A stretch of 64,000 bases of DNA from Clostridium paraputrificum (lineage in GTDB: Bacteria > Bacillota > Clostridia > Clostridiales > Clostridiaceae): contig NZ_UAWH01000015.1 in NCBI RefSeq assembly GCF_900447045.1, positions 62,001-126,000 on the forward strand, given 5' to 3'. Positions 19,663 to 29,830 of this stretch are shown in pieces. Both the position numbers and the translations under genes were made by a program. Each line of letters begins with the position of its first letter. Position 1 is the stretch's first letter. The notes under the pieces are model-generated. The model was not told the DNA's origin. It did not search any database and worked only from the letters and a program-made list of their open reading frames with translations.

Positions 19663-19927
19663 ATGTAAAGTAAGAAGTATTAGGTACAAGATAATTTAGA
19701 TAAAGTGGATAAATTAGGATAAGGAAGGTAAGGAGGTAAAAAGATAATGAGGTTGGAGGAGGAAACTTTGCTAGCGCTAAAGTTTCTACAATAATTAAAT
19801 CGGTGTGGTGGAGTGGGAGTTTTATTTATTAGAATATGCTCTTACTTTGAGTTTGAAATGGTGTGAAAATAATTTTTGGGTAGTGTATAATTAAAGGAGA
19901 TAGAATATTTATGTTAGAGGTTGATTT
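19663..19927. other. purine-rich intergenic stretch with a second GAAAC/GTTTC hairpin
   Basis: No convincing gene. The segment is rich in GGTAAGGAGG- and AAAGATAA-like purine runs. It has a hairpin GAAACTTT/AAAGTTTC (about 19761-19786) closing GCTAGCGCT without a following T-run, and a TATAAT (about 19886-19891) before the epimerase that may be its -10. Confidence 0.4.
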
Positions 19928-19949
19928 ATGAAAAAAGAGGGTTTTAGTT

Positions 19950-20891
19950 ATGGGAGGTAGCTACTTTATTGGAAGAAGAGTAGTAGAAGTTTTGGTAGAA
20001 AATAATTATGAAGTATATACTTTAAATCGTGGTACTAATAATGTTTTTGGTGAAGAAGTAATTAGTTTAAAATGTGATCGAAATAATCATATAGAAATGA
20101 AGAAGGCACTAAGTAAATATTATTTTGATGTTGTTATTGATGTATCTGGATTAAATAAAAGTCAAAGTGAAATTTTATATAATTCTCTTAATTTAAAATG
20201 GATTAAGAAGTTTATATTTTTAAGTTCTAGTGCAGTTTATGATGTGGAAAATAATAAAACTCCTTTTAGTGAAGATACTCCTTTGGGGAGAAATAAATAC
20301 TGGGGAGATTATGGGACTAATAAAATAGAAGCTGAAGAGTTTTATGAAAAAGTTTTCTCAAAAACTAACTGTGATTTAATTATTTTAAGACCACCATATG
20401 TTTATGGAGAATACAATTATGCTCAAAGAGAAAGCTTTATTTTTGAGCATTTAGAAAATAATAGACCTATAATAATACCTAATAAGGGAGAGTCAAGGCT
20501 ACAGTTCATATATTCAACTGATTTAGCAAATATAATAGTGAGATTAATTGAAAGTAATACTGAAGAAGTATGTATATTCAATGTTGGAAATAAAGAAGGA
20601 GTAACAATAAAAGAATGGATAAATTATTATGAAAGAGTAGTTGGGAAAAAAGGAAAGTTTATAGAATATGACTATAAATCAAAGAATATAGGTGAAAGAG
20701 ATTTTTTTCCATTCTTCGATTATGATAATGTTTTAAAAGTAAATAGAATTAAGAAAATATATAGTATTGAAACAGACTTTGAAAAAGGGTTAAAAAATGC
20801 TTACGAGTGGTATTGCGATAATAAAAAAAGTATTGTATTTAAGGAAGAAGCAAGAAGAAACGAAATAGAAATTGTGAAAAAAGAAATATAA
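19950..20891 (+). CDS. NAD-dependent epimerase/dehydratase, start region frameshifted
   Basis: From the internal ATG, 313 residues of an extended-SDR fold: GGSYFIGRR (end of the nucleotide-binding motif), DVSGLN, FLSSSAVYD (Ser), YGTNKIEAE (Tyr/Lys), LRPPYVYGEYN. Strand 1 of the Rossmann fold is missing from this start. An ATG at 19928 with its own AGAGG site reads MKK and would continue KRVLVMGGSYFIG if the A6 run at 19931-19936 had one A fewer. The gene therefore seems to carry a +1 indel directly after its true start. It may be phase-variable, a recent mutation, or a sequence error. Substrate unknown. Confidence 0.8.
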   Translation: MGGSYFIGRRVVEVLVENNYEVYTLNRGTNNVFGEEVISLKCDRNNHIEMKKALSKYYFDVVIDVSGLNKSQSEILYNSLNLKWIKKFIFLSSSAVYDVENNKTPFSEDTPLGRNKYWGDYGTNKIEAEEFYEKVFSKTNCDLIILRPPYVYGEYNYAQRESFIFEHLENNRPIIIPNKGESRLQFIYSTDLANIIVRLIESNTEEVCIFNVGNKEGVTIKEWINYYERVVGKKGKFIEYDYKSKNIGERDFFPFFDYDNVLKVNRIKKIYSIETDFEKGLKNAYEWYCDNKKSIVFKEEARRNEIEIVKKEI

Positions 20892-21069
20892 AAATGTAAC
20901 AAAGATAAAGAATTTTTAAAGGTCCAAGCTAGTTATAAAAATTTTTAAATAATAAAACCTTATGGATACAAAGATTGAGTGGTAAAAATATGCTAAGATA
21001 TTTAAAATAAAAATTATAGTGCCACCACAGAATACCAAAAGCAAGTTTTGGAACCTGTTGTATGGTTTG
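20892..21069. other. intergenic, nothing recognised
   Basis: AT-rich, stops in all frames, no hairpin with a T-run and no ribosome site with an extended frame. The terminator at 21070 is probably the end of the epimerase transcript. Confidence 0.4.
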
Positions 21070-21111
21070 AAAAGTGACTTCTCCTTAAAGCATGGTGAAG
21101 CCACTTTTTTT
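21070..21111 (+). terminator. terminator upstream of beta-glucosidase promoter
   Basis: AAGTGACTTCTCC / GGTGAAGCCACTT (13 positions, two mismatches) followed by T-rich sequence. Confidence 0.8.
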
Positions 21112-21113
21112 AT

Positions 21114-21142
21114 TTGACTAAGTAACTGTTTTCATTTATACT
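21114..21142 (+). promoter_or_regulatory. sigma-A promoter for 6-phospho-beta-glucosidase leader
   Basis: TTGACT (21114-21119), exactly 17-bp spacer, TATACT (21137-21142). It starts a leader containing the RAT-like sequence and attenuator below. Confidence 0.75.
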
Positions 21143-21157
21143 TTAATTAAGTTATTT

Positions 21158-21189
21158 GGATAGTTATTGTTTAAAGACAAGCTAGACCT
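21158..21189 (+). promoter_or_regulatory. degenerate RAT (LicT/BglG antiterminator target)
   Basis: Matches the two clear RATs of this window in GGAT-GTTA-TG, TAA-G-CA-GC and A-ACCT, with two extra bases in the middle. It overlaps the 5' arm of the terminator at 21184, the arrangement needed for antitermination. LicT at 51558, or another BglG-family protein, could act here. Inference from sequence likeness. Confidence 0.5.
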
Positions 21190-21247
21190 ATTTGCATATA
21201 AAGGAAATCTTTTAAGGTGTTTTCTTTATGTAAATAGGTCTTTTTTA
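21184..21247 (+). terminator. leader attenuator upstream of 6-phospho-beta-glucosidase
   Basis: Long stem AGACCTATTTGCATA... paired with ...TATGTAAATAGGTCT, then T6. It lies in the 5' leader about 90 bp before the gene, so read-through would control expression. Confidence 0.85.
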
Positions 21248-21251
21248 TTAA

Positions 21252-22760
<1,509 letters not shown>

Positions 22761-22840
22761 TCTGATTTTTCTTCATTTTTATTTAATATCCATAGAATTA
22801 TTATGTGGTATAATGTGTATAATTTATTGGAGGTGTTAAG

Positions 22841-23434
22841 ATGAAGAAAAATACTGTAAGAATGGTTACTTTAGCAGTTTTATCATTCTTGTTAATAGGT
22901 TGTGCTAAAACAGAAGAGAGTAGTGCTAAAAAAAATAAAATTGAGCCTACTATTCCAAAGGTTACAACACAGCAAGATGTGGGGGCAGATATGGTTATGC
23001 TTGATTTTGCCTCTGATGATAAAATTATTTTTCATGGATACTTTGGACTTTTTGTATATGATTTAAATACAGAAAAGATTACTCAAAGCATTGATTTAAA
23101 ACCAATTAATTGTAATTTTACTCAAGGTGACAATACATGTGTGGTTACAGTTAATAAAGATGGAAGCGAAGTAAATCTTCATCCTATCTCAAGTGAAAAT
23201 ATGTATGTATATAAGCTTGATGATAATACCTTAGAAGAGAAAGTTTATATAGAAATGTCAGATCCTTTTAAGATGTCAGAAGCTCCAAGAGATATTAATG
23301 AGAAAAGCTATTCATATGTTTCTGGAAGTGTAAAATTTTCTGATGAAGATATAGGATATCTAGCAGGATATGATATGACTTTAGGGTCATTAAGATATGT
23401 TAGAGGGGACAAAGAATACGTTATTTTTAAATAA
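22841..23434 (+). CDS. lipoprotein of unknown function
   Basis: 197 residues. Typical lipoprotein signal: MKKNTVRMVTLAVLSFLLIGC with lipobox LIGC. The mature part is polar and predicted beta-rich (MVMLDFASDDKIIFHGYFGLFVYDLNT) and resembles a propeller-blade-like repeat, but no family is recognised. GGAGGTG ribosome site, extended -10 TGGTATAAT about 35 bp upstream. Monocistronic, ended by a terminator. Confidence 0.7.
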   Translation: MKKNTVRMVTLAVLSFLLIGCAKTEESSAKKNKIEPTIPKVTTQQDVGADMVMLDFASDDKIIFHGYFGLFVYDLNTEKITQSIDLKPINCNFTQGDNTCVVTVNKDGSEVNLHPISSENMYVYKLDDNTLEEKVYIEMSDPFKMSEAPRDINEKSYSYVSGSVKFSDEDIGYLAGYDMTLGSLRYVRGDKEYVIFK

Positions 23435-23441
23435 ATAAGAA

Positions 23442-23485
23442 AAGGTGCATCTAAGTAATAATACTTTGATGCACCTTCTCATTTT
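23442..23485 (+). terminator. terminator after lipoprotein
   Basis: AAGGTGCATC / GATGCACCTT perfect 10-bp stem followed by CTCATTTT. Confidence 0.8.
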
Positions 23486-23556
23486 GGAAATTAGGTGTTT
23501 ATTTTTTATAAATAAGTCAATCCTTAAAATGTATAACATTAAATTTGGAGTGACTT

Positions 23557-23919
23557 ATGAATACATTTATTAAGAATTATAGTTATGAAAGTATAGTGAA
23601 AAAATTTAAGATATTATACCTTCTTAATGTAGCTGACATTATATTTACCCTAGTTTTATTGCAAACAAACCTCTTTGAAGAAAGAAATAAAGTTATGGTA
23701 ACAATAGTAAATAATCCTATAAAAGCAATATTTGTTAAAGTGATTTTGGTATTTATTCTTATAAGGTTTATTTTATATAGGATGAAAGATGCAACCTTAA
23801 AGCAATTAAGGATATCAAACTATATATTAATCGGAATAACTATATTATATTTTTTGGTTTTGCTTACGCATATTCTAAATATATCATTAATAATAAGTAT
23901 ATTTTTAACATATAGTTAG
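23557..23919 (+). CDS. DUF5658-like membrane protein
   Basis: 120 residues, three hydrophobic helices. LLNVADIIFTLVLL matches the L-N-x-x-D-x-x-x-T-h-x-L signature of DUF5658 proteins. Function unknown. TTGGAG ribosome site 9 bases before the ATG. Its 3' end overlaps the convergent small gene below by 15 bp. Confidence 0.65.
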   Translation: MNTFIKNYSYESIVKKFKILYLLNVADIIFTLVLLQTNLFEERNKVMVTIVNNPIKAIFVKVILVFILIRFILYRMKDATLKQLRISNYILIGITILYFLVLLTHILNISLIISIFLTYS

Positions 23920-24138
23920 GTCAGCGTCAAAACGAAAATTACACCAATGGCAACCACGATAGTTTTCAGTTTCACATAGGATTTGAACATCATCTTCATT
24001 TTCTAACATTATAATGTTTTCCTCATTTATGTTATCTATATAGCATAAAGATGATTCATTATCAAGGTCATGAATGAGTTTAGTATCTCTATCTCCTATG
24101 TATCTCATTCCATCATAAGGTGAGTTATAGCGTAGCAT
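23905..24138 (-). CDS. small Cys-containing conserved-type hypothetical protein
   Basis: 77 residues, soluble, acidic, with five Cys, four of them in the C-terminal third (CETENYRGCHWCNFRFD, then a terminal IC). The spacing suggests a small metal site. A strong AGGAGG lies 9 bases before its ATG on the minus strand, which supports it as a real gene although it is short and overlaps its neighbour's end. Family not recognised. Confidence 0.6.
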   Translation of the reverse strand: MLRYNSPYDGMRYIGDRDTKLIHDLDNESSLCYIDNINEENIIMLENEDDVQILCETENYRGCHWCNFRFDADLTIC

Positions 24139-24285
24139 AAAAACATTCCTCCTATGACTTGTTTAATATAGAAATATGTTTGAAACATTTGAAAAATTAC
24201 TGAAATAACTAGAAAATTTCTATACTTGAAGGAAAGTTAAGGTAGCATTATAATAGAGTTAATAGAAGAAAAAGGGGAGAGTAGT

Positions 24286-24846
24286 TTGCCTAAAAAGATA
24301 TTAAACCTAGATGAAACAATTTTCCAAGCCGCATGGAAGTTATTTAGTAATGATGGATATGATAATGTGGATATGAAAGCTATAGCAAAGGAATGCAATA
24401 TAGCAGTAGGCACTTTATATAATTATTATAATAATAAAAGGGAGTTATTTTTAAAAGTTTTAGAGGCTAGCTGGAATAGTACCTTTGAAAAGATAGAAAA
24501 AGTAATGAATGAAGATAAGAACAGTGCTAAAGCACTAGAAAGTATAATTAAAATATTATATGAGGATATAAAAGTTAGGCGAGGAATTGGTAGTAATCTT
24601 TTAAAAAGTGAGGCAATAAGTAAAACAGAAAATCAAAATATAGAAAATGGTATTATAGAAAAGATTTATAGTTATGTAATTAATGCAATTAATATAGAAA
24701 ATCAATACATAAATATGCAGTATAGAGCTCAAAAGCTTACACACATTATTTTGTGTAATATAGTTTTACTTGCAAGGCTATATCCAGAAGATGATAAAGC
24801 TAATATAGATTTTTTAATTAAGATAGTTCATGATAATTTAAAATAG
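24286..24846 (+). CDS. TetR/AcrR family transcriptional regulator
   Basis: 186 residues, TTG start with GGGGAGAG 3-5 bases upstream. N-terminal HTH: IFQAAWKLFSNDGYDNVDMKAIAKECNIAVGTLYNYYNNKRELFLKVLE, the standard TetR signature. The C-terminal ligand domain is family-unspecific. No transporter or enzyme gene lies in the same operon, so the target is unknown. Confidence 0.9.
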   Translation: MPKKILNLDETIFQAAWKLFSNDGYDNVDMKAIAKECNIAVGTLYNYYNNKRELFLKVLEASWNSTFEKIEKVMNEDKNSAKALESIIKILYEDIKVRRGIGSNLLKSEAISKTENQNIENGIIEKIYSYVINAINIENQYINMQYRAQKLTHIILCNIVLLARLYPEDDKANIDFLIKIVHDNLK

Positions 24847-24854
24847 AAAAAGTT

Positions 24855-24885
24855 AGTTCTCTATTAATATAGAGGACTTTTTTTT
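24855..24885 (+). terminator. terminator after TetR gene
   Basis: AGTTCTCTAT / ATAGAGGACT stem (one G-T pair), loop TAAT, then a T8 run. Confidence 0.85.
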
Positions 24886-24943
24886 ATATGCTTTAATATA
24901 ATCTAATGTGGCAAATTTAAATTTTAGCTAGAGGAGTGATAAA

Positions 24944-25834
24944 GTGAATAGTTTTTGTGAAAGCTTAGACCTAGCTAAAGAAATGATTAAGTTTGAAGTA
25001 AATGATAAAACATTGACTTTAGCCTCTAAGGATTTATATGAATTGTTAAATGGAAAGTGTCTAATATATAAGTTTTCTTCTGGAGGAGAATATATAAACC
25101 ATTATACAAAGCATATAATTAATAGACTTATATCTAATAAGAAGTTAAAGGGAATATACCTATATAATATGTACTCTATTTTACTATTTCTACAGGACGA
25201 ATGTAATGGTAAATATCTATCAAGCACTGGACTAAGTATGGATGACATTCCTAAAGTACGAGGTTTTGTATTAAGGGCTTTAAAGAATAAAAGATGGAGA
25301 AATATTATTTTAGAGGAATTAAGTTCTTGTAGTGAGGGACGAGTAATTAAATTAGCTAAAGTTAATAATTTAGCTGATTTTAAAATTAGTGATGAATTAT
25401 TTGTAATGTTAAAGGATAGCCAGTCATTAAGCTGGAGGTGTTATATATTCCTTATGTTTACTTTGGATAGTGAGGGGCTAGAGAAACTGTTAAAACTATT
25501 CATTGAAAAGGCCGATATAGTAAATATAAAGTATCCAATACTTGAACCAAAAGAGAAAAGAAGTGATGAATATATAATTATTAATAGGCTACTGTCCTAT
25601 AGTAGTGAATATTCAAAAACATATGAAGATATTATTGATTTAGTTATTGATTGTAAGGACGAAGGAATAGTTTTAAAAGCATTAAATGTAGCTAATAAGT
25701 GGAACATACCATATTATAAGAAAATTAATAAAGCAAGAATAGATGAGTTAATTAATAACTCTAGGAATGAAAGATATAAGTGTATGTTAATTAAGATAAA
25801 GGAGTCACTTAATGAGGGGGATTTTTTATGCTAG
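24944..25834 (+). CDS. hypothetical protein, helical repeat-like
   Basis: 296 residues, GTG start with AGAGGAGTG upstream. Predicted almost entirely helical with repeating hydrophobic patterns (FVLRALKNKRWRNIILEELSS; VLKALNVANKWNIPYY) like HEAT-type solenoids, but no family is recognised. No membrane segment. Its last codons overlap the ATG of the next small zinc-ribbon gene, so the two are coupled. Confidence 0.6.
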   Translation: MNSFCESLDLAKEMIKFEVNDKTLTLASKDLYELLNGKCLIYKFSSGGEYINHYTKHIINRLISNKKLKGIYLYNMYSILLFLQDECNGKYLSSTGLSMDDIPKVRGFVLRALKNKRWRNIILEELSSCSEGRVIKLAKVNNLADFKISDELFVMLKDSQSLSWRCYIFLMFTLDSEGLEKLLKLFIEKADIVNIKYPILEPKEKRSDEYIIINRLLSYSSEYSKTYEDIIDLVIDCKDEGIVLKALNVANKWNIPYYKKINKARIDELINNSRNERYKCMLIKIKESLNEGDFLC

Positions 25835-26010
25835 ATTTTAGGATATTTAAAGAAGAAGAGGAGCTAGAAGATGAAAAAAAGGAACCTCTTATTTGTACAG
25901 GCTGTAAAAAGATAATTACAGAAAATTATTTTTATGATAAGATAACACAACAAATTTATTGTTCAAAAGAATGTTATTTGGAACAAATTGAAAAAGAATA
26001 TTTTGATTAA
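25828..26010 (+). CDS. small zinc-ribbon protein
   Basis: 60 residues. An acidic N-terminus is followed by CTGCKKIITENYFYDKITQQ and CSKEC, i.e. a CxxC...CxxxC treble-clef/zinc-ribbon. Overlaps the preceding gene by 7 bases with AGGGGG just upstream of the ATG. Likely a partner of that protein; function unknown. Confidence 0.65.
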   Translation: MLDFRIFKEEEELEDEKKEPLICTGCKKIITENYFYDKITQQIYCSKECYLEQIEKEYFD

Positions 26011-26076
26011 TGGCTGTATTATCTAACCTTTTCGGTACATACTAACATTGTACTAATGAGGAAAGGAGTAGATAGT

Positions 26077-26730
26077 GTGCCTATACCTATAGTCACTTCA
26101 ATTATTTCTGCAATCTCTATTATTATAGGTTCTTTAGTTGGAGCGTATTGTAGTTGGATTATTAATAAGAATATGCACAACAAGGAGATAGAAGATCAAC
26201 AAAAGATATTAAAAGAAAATAGATTTTATGAGGAAAAGTATAGAGTTAAGGAAGTCTGTAACAATGCTAATGTAATAAGGTTAGATATAGCAACTTCACT
26301 TTTTCAAAGTATAAGAAGTATTCAAAATACAGAGGAAGAGAAAAAATATCTATATTTGTTACCTATAAATAAAAATTATTCTGCTTCTGTAGCAAGCTTA
26401 AGTGATAAGTACTCTTTAAAAGAATTAAGTTATCTTTATCAACTTTATGGAATTATTGAGAAAGTAAATAGAGATATTTATAGTTGGAATACATCAGATA
26501 ATTATGCTTATGAAAGAGTTAAGAAGGGATTTAATTGTATATTATATAAGATTTATGGTGACAACGTAGATAAAATTCTGAAGGTAGATGCAGATAAAAT
26601 ATCCTATAATGAACTTTATAATAATGAATATATAAGAGAATCTTATAAAAATCTATTAAGTAAATTAGATGATTTATGTTTAGTTGAAAATCTTCTTAAA
26701 GAAAGAGAGAATTCTGAGATTAAGAAATAA
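26077..26730 (+). CDS. single-pass membrane protein of unknown function
   Basis: 217 residues from the GTG at 26077 (AAAGGAG 8 bases upstream); the earlier ATG at 26056 overlaps that site. One N-terminal helix (PIVTSIISAISIIIGSLVGAYCSWII) followed by a long, charged, helical cytoplasmic part. The layout is like phage or mobile-element accessory membrane proteins, but no motif supports a function. Confidence 0.6.
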   Translation: MPIPIVTSIISAISIIIGSLVGAYCSWIINKNMHNKEIEDQQKILKENRFYEEKYRVKEVCNNANVIRLDIATSLFQSIRSIQNTEEEKKYLYLLPINKNYSASVASLSDKYSLKELSYLYQLYGIIEKVNRDIYSWNTSDNYAYERVKKGFNCILYKIYGDNVDKILKVDADKISYNELYNNEYIRESYKNLLSKLDDLCLVENLLKERENSEIKK

Positions 26731-26784
26731 TTAAGAAATTCTAAGGATTTATTAATTGACCTTTATAATAGATGTATATAGAAT

Positions 26785-26821
26785 TAAAGTGTACTACTTC
26801 ATGTAGTACACTTTATTTTTT
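26785..26821 (+). terminator. strong terminator
   Basis: AAAGTGTACTAC / GTAGTACACTTT perfect 12-bp stem, loop TTCAT, then ATTTTTT. Confidence 0.9.
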
Positions 26822-26835
26822 AGGAGGTTATAATC

Positions 26836-27387
26836 TTGAAAAAATCCATGATACTTGCCTTAAGTGGTTTCTTTATTGTAGCGACCATAATGCTATGTAC
26901 AAATCCTAATAAGGCATATGAAAAGACGAAACACTTTAGTTCACCAAATGAAATTATTGAAATAATAAACCATAAACAGCTAGGAGCATTAAATAAGGAT
27001 GGAGAGTTTGTTACAACTTCTGATTTTAAGGAATGTTTATCTAAAAGGAAGAGAGTAACATATTCAAATTTTAATTATTATAAAATTGATGGGGAAATAC
27101 TCCCTGAGAAAAATACTAAAGATAGTAAAAAAGTTATTCTAGATGATTATAAAAATAGAATTAGTAGGTTAGAAGGTTATACTGTACCTGGTAAATTAGA
27201 AACTTTAATATTAACAGGTAAGGGACATCCTACTGATAATTTATATATGGAAAACAAAGAGGTTGGAAATATTAAATTAGAAGATATAGATGTTAATATT
27301 GTATTTATAGATGAGGGTGAAGGTTGGGTAATTGATTATTTTTGGATTTCAACTAATGGGGGAGAAGATGTTTTGTATAATCAATAA
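26836..27387 (+). CDS. exported or lipid-anchored protein of unknown function
   Basis: 183 residues from a TTG start with AGGAGG 8 bases upstream. N-terminal signal (KKSMILALSGFFIVATIMLC), where IMLC could be a lipobox. The mature part contains a YKIDGEILPEKN segment and a C-terminal VDINVVFIDEGEGWVIDYFW-like strand pattern. Not recognised. Its end overlaps the start of the GntR gene, so it may belong to the same operon. Confidence 0.6.
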   Translation: MKKSMILALSGFFIVATIMLCTNPNKAYEKTKHFSSPNEIIEIINHKQLGALNKDGEFVTTSDFKECLSKRKRVTYSNFNYYKIDGEILPEKNTKDSKKVILDDYKNRISRLEGYTVPGKLETLILTGKGHPTDNLYMENKEVGNIKLEDIDVNIVFIDEGEGWVIDYFWISTNGGEDVLYNQ

Positions 27388-27745
27388 TAATAGACCCATA
27401 TATGAGCAAATTAGAGAAAAATTTATTGAGCTTATTATAAATAATGCTTTAAGAGAAGGTGATAAATTACCTTCTGTTAGAGAACTTGCATCAATGCTTA
27501 CAGTAAATCCAAATACAATTAGTAAAGCCTATAATAAATTAGAAGATGAGGGTATGATAGAGACTTTAAAAGGTAAGGGAACTTTTGTAAGAGTTGGAGC
27601 TAAGGAATTGGTTTTAGCTTACAATTATGAAATGTTAATGAACAAAATTAAAGATGTATTAGAATCAGCAAAAAATTTAAATATTAAATTTAACGCATTA
27701 GTTGATTTAGAAAAACAAGTCTTGAACAAGTTGGAGGGGAAGTAA
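27368..27745 (+). CDS. GntR family regulator, YtrA subfamily
   Basis: 125 residues from the ATG at 27368 (GGGGGAGAAG just before). Classic YtrA layout: PIYEQIREKFIELIINNALREGDKLPSVRELASMLTVNPNTISKAYNKLEDEGMIET as the winged HTH, then a short C-terminal dimerisation helix. YtrA proteins repress the ABC genes downstream of them; here the ATPase begins directly after the stop codon. Confidence 0.92.
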   Translation: MFCIINNNRPIYEQIREKFIELIINNALREGDKLPSVRELASMLTVNPNTISKAYNKLEDEGMIETLKGKGTFVRVGAKELVLAYNYEMLMNKIKDVLESAKNLNIKFNALVDLEKQVLNKLEGK

Positions 27746-28639
27746 GTGATAGAAATTAAGGACTTAACCCTTAAATTAGAGGATAAGGATATATTAAAAA
27801 ATATTAATTTATCTATAGATGAGGGAAAGATATATGGACTTATTGGACCAAATGGAGTTGGTAAAACATCTCTTATAAAATGCTTAACTGGAGTTTACAA
27901 AATAACTACAGGTGAAATACTATATGATGGAAGCAATGTATATGATAATGCTGAAGTAAAAAAGAATATAGCATATGTAGCTGACGAAAATAATTTCTTT
28001 ACTTCTTTTTTAGTTAGGGATGTTATAAAGTATTATAAATTAGCCTATGATAATTTTAATGAAGAGAAGTTTCACAAAATAAATAAAGTTTTTAAAATAC
28101 CTTTAAATAAAAGGCTACATCAATTATCTAAGGGTATGAAGATGAGGACATTTTTAATGCTTGGATTTGCACAAGAAGCAAAATACATAATTTTAGATGA
28201 ACCTACCTCAGGATTAGACCCAATATTAAAAAATAAATTACTTAAATTGATAATTGAAGAGGTTTCAACTAGGGGGACAACTATTATAATTAGTTCTCAT
28301 CATTTAAATGAACTAGAAAAAGTTTGTGATGAGGTTGTTATTTTAGATGGAGGGGAAGTTTCATATAAAAATACTCTAGAAGAGATGAAAAAGAAGATTA
28401 AAAAGATACAAGTTGCCTTTGATGGTCCAGTTTATGAAGAAGATTTAAATATTAAAGGTATATTTAAAATGTCCAAAGTAGGTAGAGTATTTACTATATT
28501 AGTTGATAATTATGGAGAAGAGTTTATAGAGGAAATTAATGGGTTTAAACCACTATTTATAGAAGAAATAGACTTGAACTTAGAGGATATATTTATATAC
28601 AAGTTAGATGAGGGGGATATTAATGAAGAAATATTATAA
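27746..28639 (+). CDS. ABC transporter ATP-binding protein (YtrB/CcmA type)
   Basis: 297 residues, GTG start. Walker A GPNGVGKTS, a signature that is degenerate but usual for this subtype (LSKGMKMRTFLMLG), Walker B YIILDEPTSGLD, SSHHLNELE as H-loop. The C-terminal ~80 residues form the usual extension. Operon: GntR - ATPase - permease, with 0-bp gap before and 17-bp overlap after. Typically induced by cell-wall-active agents in this family; substrate unknown. Confidence 0.92.
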   Translation: MIEIKDLTLKLEDKDILKNINLSIDEGKIYGLIGPNGVGKTSLIKCLTGVYKITTGEILYDGSNVYDNAEVKKNIAYVADENNFFTSFLVRDVIKYYKLAYDNFNEEKFHKINKVFKIPLNKRLHQLSKGMKMRTFLMLGFAQEAKYIILDEPTSGLDPILKNKLLKLIIEEVSTRGTTIIISSHHLNELEKVCDEVVILDGGEVSYKNTLEEMKKKIKKIQVAFDGPVYEEDLNIKGIFKMSKVGRVFTILVDNYGEEFIEEINGFKPLFIEEIDLNLEDIFIYKLDEGDINEEIL

Positions 28640-29681
28640 TAAGGCACTTTTTTATCAATCCTTCTACAATGTAAAATGGGGAATATTGGGTGGTGTTATT
28701 CTATTTTTTTTACTTGTGTATTATAACACTAGCATTAGTCTAGGCAATGTGAAGTATTCTATTAGCAATCTAGAGAGTAATTATATTTATTTAAATACTG
28801 AAGTTTTTGTACTTAGCCTGTTTTTGTTAATTTTATTAGTATATGTTATGATTACAGGATTTAATAAGAGAAATAATATTACTTTTATTACAGGTGGCCC
28901 TTACACCAAGGAAGAGGTTAAGAAAAATGAGTTTTTATTTTTATTTTTAACTTTATGTTTATTTGTATTTGTAGCAGCTTATGCAATTATATGTGTTTAT
29001 ATAAGTAATAAAGAATTATTACCTTATATTTTTAATCCTTGGGAATATTCTATATTTATTATAATTAAAATTTTTACTTTAGGATTAGCTTTTATTGTTT
29101 ATTTGTCATTTATGGATATGTTTTTTTCAAATTTAATATTCACATTGATAGCATTAGTAGGTTTTCCTATGGCAATTTTCTTTGATGCGTTAGTAATTGG
29201 TCAGATATATTTTTATAGAGTAGATATCTATAATACAGCTGCATTAAGGACTTATGATGTATTAAATAGTATTATTAATTATATAGGAGATATAATTAGT
29301 TTTATAAGCTATGATTATACATTTTATAGAGGTAGTAGGAATGTTTTATTAATAATAATAGCTTATTTAATAGGATCGATTTTTGTATATTATTTATCTA
29401 AATTTATTAATAAGAAGATTATTATAAATAACATAAATAAGTTTTTTGTTTTTCCTTTAGCGGGAAAGATAACAATTTTTACTGGTGTGTTTTCTCTTTT
29501 CTTAGGAGTACTTTATTACATAGTAGTATTGGGGGACCTTAATTTGTTTTTATTAAGAAATGAAATATATATTAGTAATTTTATTTATGTATTAGGTATT
29601 ACTTTCATATTAGGATTAATTATAGTTATTTCTATATATTTAACTAAAATAGTCTTAAAGAAAGTTAACAAATATATTTAA
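28623..29681 (+). CDS. ABC-2-like permease of YtrA-type operon
   Basis: 352 residues from ATG 28623 (GAGGGGG 6 bases upstream). About eight hydrophobic helices, with the conserved segment FITGGPYTKEEVKKNEF that is typical of permeases next to YtrA/YtrB proteins. No terminator hairpin is obvious directly after it; the next 150 bp are AT-rich with no gene. Confidence 0.85.
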   Translation: MKKYYNKALFYQSFYNVKWGILGGVILFFLLVYYNTSISLGNVKYSISNLESNYIYLNTEVFVLSLFLLILLVYVMITGFNKRNNITFITGGPYTKEEVKKNEFLFLFLTLCLFVFVAAYAIICVYISNKELLPYIFNPWEYSIFIIIKIFTLGLAFIVYLSFMDMFFSNLIFTLIALVGFPMAIFFDALVIGQIYFYRVDIYNTAALRTYDVLNSIINYIGDIISFISYDYTFYRGSRNVLLIIIAYLIGSIFVYYLSKFINKKIIINNINKFFVFPLAGKITIFTGVFSLFLGVLYYIVVLGDLNLFLLRNEIYISNFIYVLGITFILGLIIVISIYLTKIVLKKVNKYI

Positions 29682-29830
29682 TATCACTAGTATTCCTAAT
29701 AATTCCTTTAGCTTAAATTACCTTATGTGAATGAAAATTTATTTAATTATGTAAAAGTTTTTTGATGTAGAACAAATTTCTATTCTTAAGAATACAATAT
29801 ATTAAACTAAAGAATAGGAGTTGATTTACT

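Noticed and set aside
19801..19860. GGTGTGGTGGA resembles the reverse complement of the repeat family's 3' end
   Set aside because: The match ends after 11 bases and neither hairpin nor T-run is present, so it is not counted as a seventh copy.
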